A DNA stretch of 64,000 bases. Source: Eubacteriaceae bacterium ES3. GTDB taxonomy: Bacteria > Bacillota > Clostridia > Eubacteriales > Eubacteriaceae. The stretch is taken from positions 2,846,680 through 2,910,679 of the forward strand of contig CP130741.1 of the NCBI GenBank assembly GCA_030586155.1, read 5' to 3'. The notes under the pieces are model-generated. The model made no database searches, was not told where the DNA came from, and saw only the letters and a program-made list of their open reading frames with translations. The position numbers and the translations under genes are program-made. The first letter of the stretch is position 1. Each line of letters opens with the position of its first letter. This document shows positions 29,680-39,213 of the stretch, piece after piece.

Positions 29680-30666
29680 TTAAAACATTTCCTGACTCAT
29701 ACGATCGATCTGTTTATTAATTTCTTCATAAACTCCAGGGAAATGACTCATCGGACCGCCATGGGTAATACAGGGGATATAAAAGTGTTTGCCATTTTCC
29801 CGGCAGGCCCGTTCAACTTCTTTTTCAATAATTTCGGGTGTCCACTCGGGAAAATCAAGCTGACCACTATGAAGACCACCCATAAAGGAAATCTGTCCAC
29901 CATAGTTTTCAATCAGCTCTGGAATATTATTGGTGTTCATGACACCCTGGAAAATATCAATACCCATTTCAATCATTGAAGGAACCAGATTTGCTGCATA
30001 AGAATCACTGTGGTGAACGATCAGTTCCACCCCGTTATCCTTATAGTAGCCATATATTTTTTTATAAGCAGGAACTAGAAACTCATCAAACATTTCTGGC
30101 GATAAAAACGATGAAATTTGGCTTCCCCAGTCATCATGATGAAAGAGTGCATCAGGTTGAAGATGTTTGATCAGTTGTTCAGCCAATTCCAGTTCGAACT
30201 CAGTGATATATTCGATCAGCTCATGCATGGCTTCCGGCTCTTCGTAAAATGCCATCAAGGCGTTTTCCATTTTCATTAAATGATGGGTCATTTCAAAAAC
30301 ACCCGGTGCATACATCGCCGTAACAAATTCTTCTTTGCGATTGATTTCATTTGCATGCGCAATCGCTGGTGCCCATGATTCATCATCAGTCGGAATAGAG
30401 GGTTTTTTGACGTATTTTTTCCATTCTGTAATATCTTTAATCACCACATGTTCATCATCATGGACTGGAAAACCGCCAATCTGGCCTTCCATAAAGTTCC
30501 AGGTGATGCCCCATAGATCTTTACTGATCGGACCCGGTACCATGGGAATTCCCCGCATTGAAAAGGCAGCTTCCGCGATCATATTCAAAAATTCATACTG
30601 TTTGACAAAGCGTTCAGGATTTCCTCCTTTAATCGTTTCCAATAAGTTTTCTCTTTTACTTAACAT
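29680..30666 (-). CDS. URO-D superfamily protein, Ser replaces the HxC zinc cysteine
   Basis: 328 residues, ATG at 30666 with AAGGAGAAAGGT upstream. Same superfamily as the next gene downstream, about equal in length and sharing KREN near the start, but otherwise quite diverged. The expected H-x-C reads H218-H-S220, while the later cysteine (C299, FYIPCITHGGP) is kept. Abundant His/Asp (FHHDDWGSQ) lie near the barrel mouth. It is the first gene after a consensus promoter with a dyad at the start site. It may be a non-methyltransferase URO-D branch; substrate unknown. Confidence 0.75.
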   Translation of the reverse strand: MLSKRENLLETIKGGNPERFVKQYEFLNMIAEAAFSMRGIPMVPGPISKDLWGITWNFMEGQIGGFPVHDDEHVVIKDITEWKKYVKKPSIPTDDESWAPAIAHANEINRKEEFVTAMYAPGVFEMTHHLMKMENALMAFYEEPEAMHELIEYITEFELELAEQLIKHLQPDALFHHDDWGSQISSFLSPEMFDEFLVPAYKKIYGYYKDNGVELIVHHSDSYAANLVPSMIEMGIDIFQGVMNTNNIPELIENYGGQISFMGGLHSGQLDFPEWTPEIIEKEVERACRENGKHFYIPCITHGGPMSHFPGVYEEINKQIDRMSQEMF

Positions 30667-30820
30667 ACCTTTCTCCTTATAGATTATTTAAAATATTTTC
30701 AACATTAACTGCCTAGCGTATGGCTGCAATCTCCAGTTTTTCATAAAAGCTATCAGTTAACTAAATCTGATGTAATTATGTTCCAATAATTTAAAATTTT
30801 TTACCTTTATTGAGTCATAA

Positions 30821-30882
30821 CAACTGCGTACTGTACGTGTTCAGTTTTTTTATATTATAGTTTTTTACGAATTATTTGTCAA
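30821..30882 (-). promoter_or_regulatory. Consensus promoter with palindrome at the transcription start
   Basis: Minus strand TTGACA (30877-30882), exactly 17 nt, TATAAT (30854-30859): all twelve bases match. About 8-20 nt downstream of the predicted start lies CGTAC-A-GTACG inside AACTG...CAGTT arms (30822-30845), a likely operator or leader hairpin. The leader to the first URO-D gene is about 180 nt. I could not match it to a cobalamin or other known riboswitch. Confidence 0.75.
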
Positions 30883-30907
30883 GACATTTTAAATATGTTT
30901 AATCTTC

Positions 30908-30950
30908 ATAAAAAAAGAACCCAATTTTCTGCAGGAAAATCAGGTTCTTT
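30908..30950 (-). terminator. Terminator after dusB
   Basis: AAAGAACC (30914-30921) pairs with GGTTCTTT (30943-30950), with an inner AATTTTC/GAAAAT helix; minus-strand T tract follows. Four nt past the dusB stop. Confidence 0.85.
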
Positions 30951-30953
30951 TCA

Positions 30954-31955
30954 TTATGATTTTATTTTTTCAATCGTATCATCTAGCAAAGCTATCACTG
31001 CCGCCTTATCCGGTGCCCTAAAAATAGTATCTCTTAGACTGGTAGCATGGGGCATACCTTTAATGTAGGCGGCTAAATGTTTACGCATTTCTCTAAGACC
31101 AGCCTCTTCGTTTTTAAGGTGTGATAAGAGTTCAATATGAGCCAGTGCTGCCTGCAAGCGTTCTTCAGGCGCAGGTTCAGGCAATGAATGACCGGTTTTT
31201 AAAAAATGTGCTACCTCCTTAAAAACAAAAGGATTGCCAATAGCTGCCCGGCCGATCATCAGACCATCAGCGCCTGTTTGCATAAGCGCATCTTTTGCAG
31301 CCGGACCAGAGTTAATATCTCCGTTTAGAACCACCGGTATCTTAGAATTTTTCTTCACTTGGCCAATGATATCCCAGTCAGCTTTTCCTGAGTAATAGGC
31401 TTCTCTAGTTCTTCCATGGAGAAACAAAACACTGGCACCAGCAGCTTCAATTCCTTTTGCAGCCTCTAAAATATTAATTGAATCATCATCCCAGCCAATT
31501 CGGGTTTTGACGGTTACCGGTTTTTGAGAATTTTCAACAAGGGCGCTAATCACTTTATAAAGCAGGTCGGGATTTTTTAAAAGCGCCGATCCTTCACCAT
31601 TTTTAGTAATTTTAGGTGCCGGACAACCGGCATTAAAATCGAGAAAATCAAAACTGGTGGCATTCAGATATTCCTGAGTAACAAAACCCAGAATTTCGGG
31701 ATCTGAACCAAAAATCTGTAATCCTGCCGGAGCCTCACCAGGTTCGGTTAACATCAGATCTGCCGTTTTATAATCTTTATAGTATAGGCCCTTGCCACTG
31801 ATCATCTCTGTGACTACCGCATCTGCACCATAATTTCTTGCCATGATTCGATAAGGTAGGTTGGTGTAACCCGCCATTGGTCCCAAAAAAAGCGGGATGG
31901 TTCCATTATTGAATAATTGCTTCAGTACACTACTATTTTTTTCTGTTCTTGTCAT
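30954..31955 (-). CDS. dusB: tRNA-dihydrouridine synthase
   Basis: 333 residues. FMN-dependent reduction of uridines in tRNA D-loops. Signatures are [13 protein letters not shown], the catalytic Cys in [24 protein letters not shown] and NGDI...[15 protein letters not shown]. It overlaps the end of coaX by 23 nt and is the last gene of the tilS operon, followed by a terminator. DusB-type is the likeliest subgroup in Firmicutes. Confidence 0.93.
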   Translation of the reverse strand: MTRTEKNSSVLKQLFNNGTIPLFLGPMAGYTNLPYRIMARNYGADAVVTEMISGKGLYYKDYKTADLMLTEPGEAPAGLQIFGSDPEILGFVTQEYLNATSFDFLDFNAGCPAPKITKNGEGSALLKNPDLLYKVISALVENSQKPVTVKTRIGWDDDSINILEAAKGIEAAGASVLFLHGRTREAYYSGKADWDIIGQVKKNSKIPVVLNGDINSGPAAKDALMQTGADGLMIGRAAIGNPFVFKEVAHFLKTGHSLPEPAPEERLQAALAHIELLSHLKNEEAGLREMRKHLAAYIKGMPHATSLRDTIFRAPDKAAVIALLDDTIEKIKS

Positions 31956-32706
31956 AAATAATTTTCAGTCCCTTAAGTGACAATTGCGGATCATAAACCT
32001 TAATTAATTCCGTTTCCTGATAAAACATCCGACCATAACCGCCAGTGGCAATAACCTTCATGTTTTCAGCTCCAGTTTCTTTAATAATCTGCTTAATGAT
32101 ATATTCCACCTGGCCAATGTACCCATAAACCAGTCCAGCCTGCATACTGGTGACAGTATCCTTAGCCAGAATTGATTCAGGCTTTTTAATTTCGATATTA
32201 GGGAGTTTTGCTGCACTGTTCCATAAAGCATCGATAGAAATCTGAATACCTGGAGTAGTGACTGCTGCCACAAATTTACCGTCTTCATCCACATAGTCAA
32301 AAGTTGTGGCCGTACCAAAATCGATCACAATAACGGGTCCACCATACAGCTTAAAAGCTGCTACTGCATCGATAATCCGATCAGCCCCTACCTCTGAAGG
32401 ATCCGAGGTATGAATCGGCATCCCCGTTTTAATTCCAGGTCCGACTACCAAGGGTTTAATTCCCAGATATTTCCTGATTCCATTGTTTAGCGAATACATA
32501 ATATTAGGCACTACTGATGCAATAATTACATCCTCTATCTTTTTCATACTGAAACCGGCTGATTCAAAAAATCCCTTAATCAGCACACCGTATTCGTCTG
32601 AAGTTCTCGGCGTTTTAGTCACAAAACGCCAGGAATTTAAAATATTCTCTCCATCCATCACTGCCAGTTCAGTGTTAGTATTTCCTACATCAATTACCAG
32701 TATCAT
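31933..32706 (-). CDS. coaX: Type III pantothenate kinase
   Basis: 257 residues. First step of coenzyme A synthesis. The ASKHA-fold start [23 protein letters not shown](I)[19 protein letters not shown] and GG(Y)GR fit CoaX and exclude type I/II kinases. GGGGGA precedes two adjacent ATGs; I use the second (32706). Between ftsH-thioesterase and dusB, as in many Firmicutes. dusB starts inside its 3' end. Confidence 0.95.
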   Translation of the reverse strand: MILVIDVGNTNTELAVMDGENILNSWRFVTKTPRTSDEYGVLIKGFFESAGFSMKKIEDVIIASVVPNIMYSLNNGIRKYLGIKPLVVGPGIKTGMPIHTSDPSEVGADRIIDAVAAFKLYGGPVIVIDFGTATTFDYVDEDGKFVAAVTTPGIQISIDALWNSAAKLPNIEIKKPESILAKDTVTSMQAGLVYGYIGQVEYIIKQIIKETGAENMKVIATGGYGRMFYQETELIKVYDPQLSLKGLKIIYDKNRKK

Positions 32707-32716
32707 CATGGTCCCC

Positions 32717-33094
32717 CTAATTCAGCTTATCATTAACCCGGGAAAGAAAACGGTCAATAGAGATTTTCACCCGCTGATGGGTCGCTTGTGCAATTTTTTC
32801 TGTATTATCATACGCTTCAATTTGAAAAGTAAATAAACGTTTCTCTGTTTTTGTAAGCTCGGCAACAACCCGTACTTGGCCACCTACAGCAGTCGCCGCC
32901 AGATGGCTGATATCCATACTGGTTCCAACGGTTGTTTCCCCGTCTCCCATAAAAGGCTCAACACCATCAAAAGCCACATTCTCCATCCAGGCTACCAAAC
33001 GAGGAGTAGCAAGAACTTCAAGCCCTCCGCTGGTTAAAGAAAGGGCAGTGTCCCCTTGGGTAACCTGAAAATATTTTTCGAATGTCTGTTCCAT
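32717..33094 (-). CDS. Hot-dog thioesterase of the fluoroacetyl-CoA thioesterase (FlK) type
   Basis: 125 residues, single hot-dog domain. T30, E38 and H64 have the same spacing as the FlK triad Thr42-Glu50-His76 (offset 12), and G57 and R108 fall where FlK has Gly69 and Arg120. The FlK gate residue Phe36 aligns with Gly24. This supports an acyl-CoA thioesterase; fluoroacetate resistance is not implied. It occupies the slot between ftsH and coaX. Substrate unknown. Confidence 0.8.
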   Translation of the reverse strand: MEQTFEKYFQVTQGDTALSLTSGGLEVLATPRLVAWMENVAFDGVEPFMGDGETTVGTSMDISHLAATAVGGQVRVVAELTKTEKRLFTFQIEAYDNTEKIAQATHQRVKISIDRFLSRVNDKLN

Positions 33095-33150
33095 TTTTCC
33101 TCCATATAAAAGGAGCCGTTATTGAATAACGGCTCTGTTAATAATTGTCT

Positions 33151-35004
33151 TTATTCGCTCACTTCAGTTTCTGAATCCAAACTTTCGATAACTTCTGCTT
33201 CCTCGATTGCAACCCCTTCAAACAAGGCTTTAAATTCTTCTCCGGTAACAGTTTTATCTTTTAAGAGACGCTGTGCAATTTCTTCCAGCTTATCCCGTTG
33301 TTCATTGAGAATAAAGCAGGCACGTTCAAAAGCATTCTCCACAATATTGCGGATTTCCCTATCAATTACGGCTGCTACTTCTTCACTGTAATTCCGAGAA
33401 CGGCTGATATCACGACCAAGGAATACTTCACCGCTGTCCGAATGACCAAAAGTCATCGGACCAAGGTGTTCGCTCATTCCCCATTCTGTAACCATGCTAC
33501 GGGCTAATTTCGTGGCCCGTTCGATATCATTACTGGCACCAGTACAAATATCATCCAGAGCAATCTTCTCAGCAGCCCGGCCGCCTAAAAGACCGCAGAT
33601 ATTTTCCAATAGCTTAGTTTTACTCATATGCTGGCGATCATCATCCGGCAGTGACAGAGTATAACCGGCTGCCATGCCACGAGGGATAATCGATATCTCG
33701 TGAACAGTATCACATTGCGGCAAGAGATGCAAAACAATAGCATGTCCCGCTTCATGGTATGCAGTGATAACCAGATCGTCTTCATTAATAACCTTACTTT
33801 TCTTTTCCGGACCGGCAATTACCCGTTTAATAGCTTCTTCCAGCTCAACCATATCGATTATTTTCTTCTGTTTACGAGCTGACAATAATGCCGCCTCGTT
33901 CATCAGGTTTTCCAGATCGGCACCTGTAAATCCTGGTGTTCCTTTGGCAATAACCTGCAGATCAACATCCTCACCCAATGGTTTATCCTTTTTATGTACA
34001 TTAAGGATTTCTTCACGACCTTTTACATCCGGTACTCCAACAGTTACCTGACGGTCAAATCGACCCGGTCTTAAAAGTGCCGGATCCAGAATATCTGGAC
34101 GGTTTGTCGCTGCGATGATGATAATACCCTCATTGATACCAAAACCATCCATTTCAACTAGAAGCTGATTCAGTGTCTGTTCTCTTTCATCATGTCCACC
34201 GCCGAGTCCGGCACCACGATGACGACCTACCGCATCAATTTCATCAATAAATAGAATACAGGGGGCATTCTTCTTTGCTGTTTCAAAGAGATCTCGAACC
34301 CTTGAAGCACCAACCCCAACAAACATTTCCACAAAATCAGAACCAGAGATGGTGAAAAACGGTACTGCCGCTTCTCCTGCAACTGCCCGGGCAAGAAGAG
34401 TCTTACCTGTCCCTGGAGGGCCCACTAAAAGTACCCCTTTAGGAATGCGGGCACCTAACTTACGGTAACGGTCCGGTGATTTCAGGAAGTCTACAATTTC
34501 TTCCAGCTCTTCCTTTTCTTCATCGGCACCTGCGACATTTTTAAAGGTGACCTTATTTTCACCTTCTACATGAAGTTTGGCCCGACTTTTGCCAAAAGAC
34601 ATGACTTTTCCTCCGCCGCCTCCAGACTGCTGGGAAAATACCATGAAAAACACGACCATCAGAATAATAATCACCACTGAAGGAATCAGTGAAATCCACC
34701 ATGAATCCTGTTGTTCAGTAATGGTTACCTGCAAATTATTCTCAAGGATATATGGTGTAACCTGCTCGTCAATAACATACTGGGGAACAATAGATTCGAA
34801 CTGCTCTCCACTTTTCAACACCCCTGTTACTTTGGAATTGTTAATTTCAATTTCCTGAACCTGGTTATTTTCCAATTCATTCACAAGATCACTGTAAATA
34901 ATTGTTGTGACTTCATCCTGAACAGGGTTTAAAAATGTCACTGCTACTACAATAATCAGCAAAATCACCATATAAAAGCCAATCATTTTAAGGTATTTAT
35001 TCAA
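33151..35004 (-). CDS. ftsH: ATP-dependent zinc metalloprotease FtsH
   Basis: 617 residues. Membrane segments at about 7-25 and 103-124 flank an extracytoplasmic domain. AAA motifs are GPPGTGKT (195-202), LFIDEIDA (about 251-258) and the second-region-of-homology arginines in [10 protein letters not shown]. Protease motif HEAGH at 417-421. The C-terminus is acidic. Degrades membrane and short-lived regulatory proteins. It follows hpt by 22 nt, the conserved tilS-hpt-ftsH order. Confidence 0.98.
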   Translation of the reverse strand: MNKYLKMIGFYMVILLIIVVAVTFLNPVQDEVTTIIYSDLVNELENNQVQEIEINNSKVTGVLKSGEQFESIVPQYVIDEQVTPYILENNLQVTITEQQDSWWISLIPSVVIIILMVVFFMVFSQQSGGGGGKVMSFGKSRAKLHVEGENKVTFKNVAGADEEKEELEEIVDFLKSPDRYRKLGARIPKGVLLVGPPGTGKTLLARAVAGEAAVPFFTISGSDFVEMFVGVGASRVRDLFETAKKNAPCILFIDEIDAVGRHRGAGLGGGHDEREQTLNQLLVEMDGFGINEGIIIIAATNRPDILDPALLRPGRFDRQVTVGVPDVKGREEILNVHKKDKPLGEDVDLQVIAKGTPGFTGADLENLMNEAALLSARKQKKIIDMVELEEAIKRVIAGPEKKSKVINEDDLVITAYHEAGHAIVLHLLPQCDTVHEISIIPRGMAAGYTLSLPDDDRQHMSKTKLLENICGLLGGRAAEKIALDDICTGASNDIERATKLARSMVTEWGMSEHLGPMTFGHSDSGEVFLGRDISRSRNYSEEVAAVIDREIRNIVENAFERACFILNEQRDKLEEIAQRLLKDKTVTGEEFKALFEGVAIEEAEVIESLDSETEVSE

Positions 35005-35026
35005 AATTAAACTCTCCTCTCATCAT

Positions 35027-35563
35027 TTATTCATAAACTTCTTTTTTTAGTATCCCAATATAAGGCAAATTGCGATACTTCTGGGCAAAATCCAATCCAT
35101 AGCCCACAACAAACTCATTGGGAATGTCAAAACCGATATAATCAGCAGTCACGTGCTGCTCTCGCCTTTCGGGTTTATCCAAGAGAGAACAGACTTTGAC
35201 ATCTTTAGCACCCATCGTCTTAAAACTATCCATTAGAAACTTCAAAGTATTGCCAGTGTCTATAATATCTTCTACTAAAAGAATATAACGATCTTTTACC
35301 TCCATGGAAATATCATGTTCCAACTTAACCGTTCCACAGCTTCTTGCCTCGTTACCATAGCTGGAGGCCTTTAAAAAATCAATTTCCATTATAACATCCA
35401 TTTCCCGGATCAGGTCTGCCATAAAAATTGCGCTCCCTTTAAGAACACCAATCAATAAGGGATTCTTATCCTGATAAACTTCAGTTAATTCTTGACCCAT
35501 TTCACTGATCCGCTTTTTCAAAGCAGCTTCGTCCACCAAAACTTCCTGAATATCGGCTCTCAC
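35027..35563 (-). CDS. hpt: Hypoxanthine phosphoribosyltransferase
   Basis: 178 residues; salvages hypoxanthine and guanine with PRPP. The PRPP loop is VEDIIDTGNTL; LIGVLKGSAIFMADLIREM and the C-terminal VGYGLDFAQKYRNLPYIG are typical. Start is GTG at 35563 with AGGAGAAAA upstream. It begins 10 nt after tilS. Confidence 0.96.
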   Translation of the reverse strand: MRADIQEVLVDEAALKKRISEMGQELTEVYQDKNPLLIGVLKGSAIFMADLIREMDVIMEIDFLKASSYGNEARSCGTVKLEHDISMEVKDRYILLVEDIIDTGNTLKFLMDSFKTMGAKDVKVCSLLDKPERREQHVTADYIGFDIPNEFVVGYGLDFAQKYRNLPYIGILKKEVYE

Positions 35564-35572
35564 ACTTTTCTC

Positions 35573-36976
35573 CTAACATAACTTAATTTTTATACGGATT
35601 GCATTTATTGTTTTACGCTCAGCCAGCAAGCGACTATTAACCGTATGCCCCACAACCCAGAGGACTTCATTCCCGCTGGTCAAAAGTGGAATTTCATCCC
35701 GCTCCTGCCTGGCAATTTTTTTGTCAATACAATATTTCTTAAGCGATTTTTTTCCGGTCATTCCTGACTGGTAAAAAAAGTCGCCAATTTCCCGGTATCT
35801 AATTACAAGCTTATCCATTATTTTATCATAATCAAATATTTTTTCACTATGATTTTTAAGATCTTTTGCAAAATATTCATCTTTTTTCGCTTCCCATTGG
35901 TCTGGTTTAAGCATTTCTGTTTCAATAATCAGACGAAAAGATGAAAGAATATAGGTTTTATCAGGGAGAATCGTTTTAGTAAAGACTTTTCTTTCAAGCG
36001 CTTCTTTCACCGCCTCAATACTAATTGACTGATAACGACGAACCCCTTTCACCCCTAAAGGAAAGTGGACTTCTCCTGTTGTTTTGTCGCCTTTAATTAA
36101 ACGCGCAAAGGCAATGATATGATTGTACTCAATTTCCTTTAAACTACCCTTAAAAAGCAGGATTGCGCGACGCAACAGCTCTTCTCTGACAAGTTTTCTT
36201 TCTTTCAGCCAAAGACTGCGATCAATTGAAACTCGGTCTTTTTCTTTTCTGATGATATGACCTTCAATACGCACCACATAATCTGCAAGAAAGTCCTCAT
36301 AGTCGGCAGCAATCTGGGCAAATTGACAAAAGTGTTCCTGAGCCCTGGGATTAATGGAAAGAATTCCCGGCATAATTTCATGCCTTATTTTATTTCGAGT
36401 ATAAAGGTCTGAAAAATTACTCTCATCGGTATGGTAGACAAGACCTTTTTCACCACAGTAATCCAGTATTTCTCTCTTGGAAACCGGCAAAAAAGGTCTA
36501 ATCACTCTTTGACCCGAGCGGATCCCGGATATTCCTTTGACGCCCGTTCCACGAATCAGACGCATCAGCACAGTTTCTGCCTGATCATCAAGATGATGCC
36601 CTAATGCAATCCGGTTATAGCCATAACGATCGCAGATTTCTTCAAAATAAGCGTAACGAACCTGACGACCAGCTACTTCAATAGATATTTTGTGATCGTG
36701 TGAGATTTTTTTCACATCTTTTCGGGCCGAAAAAAAAGGAATTTTATGCAAATCACAAAAATCCCCTACCATTTTCTCATCGTTATCAGCGGCATCTCCG
36801 CGCAAACCATGATTAAGATGTGCTACCCCTATCTCAATTTTAAAATACTTTTTAAAATGATCCAAAAAATATAATAAGGCCAGCGAATCGGCTCCACCGG
36901 AAACTCCGATAAGCACATGATCGCCAGCCGTGATCAGGTCGTTTTCATGGATGTAATTAAGAACTTTCTTTTCCAT
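35573..36976 (-). CDS. tilS: tRNA(Ile)-lysidine synthase
   Basis: 467 residues. Modifies C34 of tRNA-Ile(CAU) to lysidine so that it reads AUA. The PP-loop SGGADSLALL is at 26-35, with HLNHGLRGDAADND, LGHHLDDQAETVLMRLIRGTG and RPFLP. The C-terminal TilS domains are present (MTGKKSLKKYCIDKKI...). It is the first gene of tilS-hpt-ftsH-thioesterase-coaX-dusB, just downstream of the tRNA cluster. Confidence 0.95.
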   Translation of the reverse strand: MEKKVLNYIHENDLITAGDHVLIGVSGGADSLALLYFLDHFKKYFKIEIGVAHLNHGLRGDAADNDEKMVGDFCDLHKIPFFSARKDVKKISHDHKISIEVAGRQVRYAYFEEICDRYGYNRIALGHHLDDQAETVLMRLIRGTGVKGISGIRSGQRVIRPFLPVSKREILDYCGEKGLVYHTDESNFSDLYTRNKIRHEIMPGILSINPRAQEHFCQFAQIAADYEDFLADYVVRIEGHIIRKEKDRVSIDRSLWLKERKLVREELLRRAILLFKGSLKEIEYNHIIAFARLIKGDKTTGEVHFPLGVKGVRRYQSISIEAVKEALERKVFTKTILPDKTYILSSFRLIIETEMLKPDQWEAKKDEYFAKDLKNHSEKIFDYDKIMDKLVIRYREIGDFFYQSGMTGKKSLKKYCIDKKIARQERDEIPLLTSGNEVLWVVGHTVNSRLLAERKTINAIRIKIKLC

Positions 36977-37010
36977 GGACTCTCCAATTATTTAAAATCA
37001 GGTAAAAAAA

Positions 37011-37086
37011 TGGTGGTCGCAACAGGGCTCGAACCTGTGACCCTCTGCTTGTAAGGCAGATGCTCTCCCAGCTGAGCTATGCGACC
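37011..37086 (-). tRNA. tRNA-Val (anticodon TAC)
   Basis: 76 nt with encoded CCA. Acceptor GGTCGCA/TGCGACC, anticodon loop CTTACAA, T-arm GGTTCGAGCC. Last of five tRNAs in the transcript. Confidence 0.95.
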
Positions 37087-37106
37087 ACAAAAATAAAATA
37101 TTAAAC

Positions 37107-37181
37107 TGGTGACCCCTAGGAGAATCGAACTCCTGTTACCGCCGTGAAAGGGCGGTGTCTTAACCGCTTGACCAAGGGGCC
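37107..37181 (-). tRNA. tRNA-Glu (anticodon TTC)
   Basis: 75 nt with encoded CCA. Acceptor GGCCCCT/AGGGGTC, anticodon loop CTTTCAC, T-arm AGTTCGATTC. Confidence 0.95.
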
Positions 37182-37207
37182 ATTGAAAAGCTGTTATATA
37201 AATCTTA

Positions 37208-37284
37208 TGGTAGCGGCGAACGGAGTCGAACCGCTGACACTACGGGTATGAACCGTATGCTCTAGCCAACTGAGCTACGCCGCC
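37208..37284 (-). tRNA. tRNA-Met, elongator (anticodon CAT)
   Basis: 77 nt with encoded CCA. Acceptor GGCGGCG, anticodon loop TTCATAC in a TACGG/CCGTA stem, matching elongator Met; lacks the initiator's GGG/CCC stem and C1-A72 mismatch. Confidence 0.88.
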
Positions 37285-37300
37285 ATAAAATGAGTTGTTT

Positions 37301-37377
<77 letters not shown>

Positions 37378-37393
37378 TCATTAAATTTTTAAG

Positions 37394-37482
37394 TGGTGCC
37401 GAAGATCGGAATCGAACCGATACGATCTGTTAAAATCGCAGGATTTTAAGTCCTGTGCGTCTGCCAGTTCCGCCACTCCGGC
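37394..37482 (-). tRNA. tRNA-Leu (anticodon TAA)
   Basis: 89 nt with encoded CCA and the long class II variable arm. Acceptor GCCGGAG, anticodon loop CTTAAAA in CAGGA/TCCTG. First tRNA of the cluster. Confidence 0.95.
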
Positions 37483-37519
37483 ACTTCTTTGTTTTCCTCT
37501 TGTTCAAGGGACAAGTGTT

Positions 37520-37548
37520 ATTATACGCACTTTAGAGAACAAAGTCAA
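37520..37548 (-). promoter_or_regulatory. tRNA-cluster promoter
   Basis: Minus strand TTGACT (37543-37548), 17-nt spacer, TATAAT (37520-37525), 38 nt before tRNA-Leu. Drives Leu-fMet-Met-Glu-Val and perhaps tilS beyond. Confidence 0.8.
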
Positions 37549-37575
37549 GCAATATTTAAACTTTTTTTATTTTTT

Positions 37576-38532
37576 TTATTTTTTGTCGATAAAATGTTTA
37601 AAAGCCGCACCCTCAAGGTTATCATAATCACAGACTGTAAAGGAAAATTTGCCAGTGAGTTTTAAAATATTGTGCAAAATCATCGCTCCCGCCAAAATAA
37701 TATCCGCCCGTTTAGCTTCCAGTCCAGCAATTTTCTGCCGCTCAGCAATCGTTTTTTGTGACAATTCAGAAATCATTGTTTCCAGCTCCAGACGGGTAAT
37801 CTGACTTTTATGAACTTTCTCACTGTCATAAATATCAAGTCGCTGATGAATTGTTGAAAGGCTGGTCGCTGTCCCCCCAATTCCCACCAGTTTGTATGTA
37901 TCGGTCGGAACAATATCTTTTACCCTATTTTGCAGTTCTTCACTTATTTTAGCGTTTAAAGCTTCCATTTGGGCCCTGGTTGGCGGATCATCATGCAGAA
38001 AGCTTTCAGTCCCCCGAACGCAACCCATATTCAGACTCATCATCTGACTGATCTGATTCTTTTCACCAAGAATAAACTCGGTACTGCCGCCGCCGATATC
38101 AAAAACCAAAAGCTTTTCTTCAAAACATTGCGAAACACCCATAAAACCCAACTGAGCCTCTTCTTCTCCACCAATAACGACCACATCAAGACCAAGACGC
38201 TCTTTAACGGTTTTCTGGTATTCTGCTGTATTGGAGGCATCTCGCATAGCACTGGTGCCAAAAATATAAAAATCCTCCACTTCATAATCAGCAGCGATCT
38301 TTAAAAATTCCTCCAATGCTTCAGTATTTCTTTTCTGGGCATCCGGATGAAGTTCTTTCGTTTCATTTACGCCCTGACCCATCCGGGTATATCTTACAGA
38401 TTTATTAATCCTTGTCAGTTCCCCATCGTCTTCTCTGAAGATCAGCATTCGGGTGGAATTTGTCCCGATATCCATCACTGCACACGGCTTTTTTCTCTGT
38501 TTTATAATTTCATCCAATCGATTCACTTTCAC
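37576..38532 (-). CDS. ppx: Ppx/GppA-family exopolyphosphatase
   Basis: About 318 residues. ASKHA fold with phosphate-binding loops DIGTNSTRMLI and FDIGGGSTEFI, FGTSAMRDA, and GIGGTATSLS. Hydrolyses polyphosphate and/or pppGpp. The short form without the C-terminal HD domain. The start is uncertain: GTG at 38532 or 38526, or TTG at 38553, all overlapping divIC, because no ATG lies before the first strand. The family call is firm, the start is not. Confidence 0.85.
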   Translation of the reverse strand: MKVNRLDEIIKQRKKPCAVMDIGTNSTRMLIFREDDGELTRINKSVRYTRMGQGVNETKELHPDAQKRNTEALEEFLKIAADYEVEDFYIFGTSAMRDASNTAEYQKTVKERLGLDVVVIGGEEEAQLGFMGVSQCFEEKLLVFDIGGGSTEFILGEKNQISQMMSLNMGCVRGTESFLHDDPPTRAQMEALNAKISEELQNRVKDIVPTDTYKLVGIGGTATSLSTIHQRLDIYDSEKVHKSQITRLELETMISELSQKTIAERQKIAGLEAKRADIILAGAMILHNILKLTGKFSFTVCDYDNLEGAAFKHFIDKK

Positions 38533-38839
38533 TTTCTGGAGTATTCTCCTCAATCACTGGGATTACAATGGTTTCATCCGGATAATACAAACCCAGGTAC
38601 TTCCTGGCTACATATTCCACATAGCTTTTGCTGCCCATCTGTTCCACTTCCTCATCCAGCTGATTGCTTCTGACTTCCTCATCTTCAATCCCTTGAAGAA
38701 TCTCTTCTTTTTGCTTTTCCAGCTTATAGATGGTCAGGGCGTTGGCACCGTACATATAAATAACCAGGCCAATTAAAAACACAATAACTGCTACTATCAG
38801 CATTCTTCTCTGAAGCTGTTTTCTCTGTTTTATATTCAC
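38510..38839 (-). CDS. divIC: Septum formation initiator, DivIC/FtsB-like
   Basis: 109 residues: short basic cytoplasmic N-terminus, one membrane helix (about 13-32), then a coiled coil (35-70) and the VEYVARKYLGLYYPDE motif typical of the FtsB/DivIC family. Acts with FtsL and DivIB at the septum. Downstream of the S4-domain gene, as in Bacillus (yabO-divIC). Confidence 0.9.
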   Translation of the reverse strand: MNIKQRKQLQRRMLIVAVIVFLIGLVIYMYGANALTIYKLEKQKEEILQGIEDEEVRSNQLDEEVEQMGSKSYVEYVARKYLGLYYPDETIVIPVIEENTPESESESIG

Positions 38840-38876
38840 CGCAGCCCTCCCTTAAAAATATTCAACTACAACAATT

Positions 38877-39116
38877 TTATAGTTCTTTATACATTTTTGC
38901 AGCTGCATCTTTAGGCGCGTGTTCCAGAAGTTCAAGGACTTCTACTTTCTGCTCCCGTTCGCCAAAACGGATTGTAATAATATCTCCGACCGCAACCCGG
39001 TCACCAGCCTTGGCTACTTTATCATTGATAGAAATTCGCCCGCCATCGCAAGCTTCTTTGCCAACGGTTCGTCTTTTAATGATCCGTGCATTTTTTAAAA
39101 ATTTATCGATTCTCAT
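38877..39116 (-). CDS. rqcP: S4-domain RNA-binding protein, RqcP (YabO)-like
   Basis: 79 residues, nearly all a single S4 domain (MRIDKFLKNARIIKRRTVGKEACDGGRI...KAGDRVAVGDIITI). In Bacillus RqcP joins RqcH in adding alanine tails to stalled nascent chains. Its placement between hup/mazG and divIC matches the Bacillus order and supports the name. Confidence 0.9.
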   Translation of the reverse strand: MRIDKFLKNARIIKRRTVGKEACDGGRISINDKVAKAGDRVAVGDIITIRFGEREQKVEVLELLEHAPKDAAAKMYKEL

Positions 39117-39175
39117 TGTATCACCTTTTTATTAAACGTTTCGTTAAAATTATTTAAACCTGATTTTTGGCGCAT

Positions 39176-39202
39176 ATGAAAAGCCAGAGCTTCGCTCTGG
39201 CT
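39176..39202. terminator. Terminator between hup and rqcP
   Basis: Perfect 9-bp stem AGCCAGAGC-TTC-GCTCTGGCT (39182-39202). The minus-strand T tract is short (TTTTC), so partial read-through to rqcP is likely. Confidence 0.7.
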
Positions 39203-39213
39203 TCAGGTTTTTT

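Noticed and set aside
30667-30850. Cobalamin riboswitch before the URO-D genes
   Set aside because: No B12-box-like segment or typical junction could be found in the 180-nt leader.
37208-37284. tRNA-Ile (CAT, lysidine) instead of tRNA-Met
   Set aside because: The acceptor and anticodon stems fit elongator Met better; tilS nearby is not evidence for this gene being Ile.
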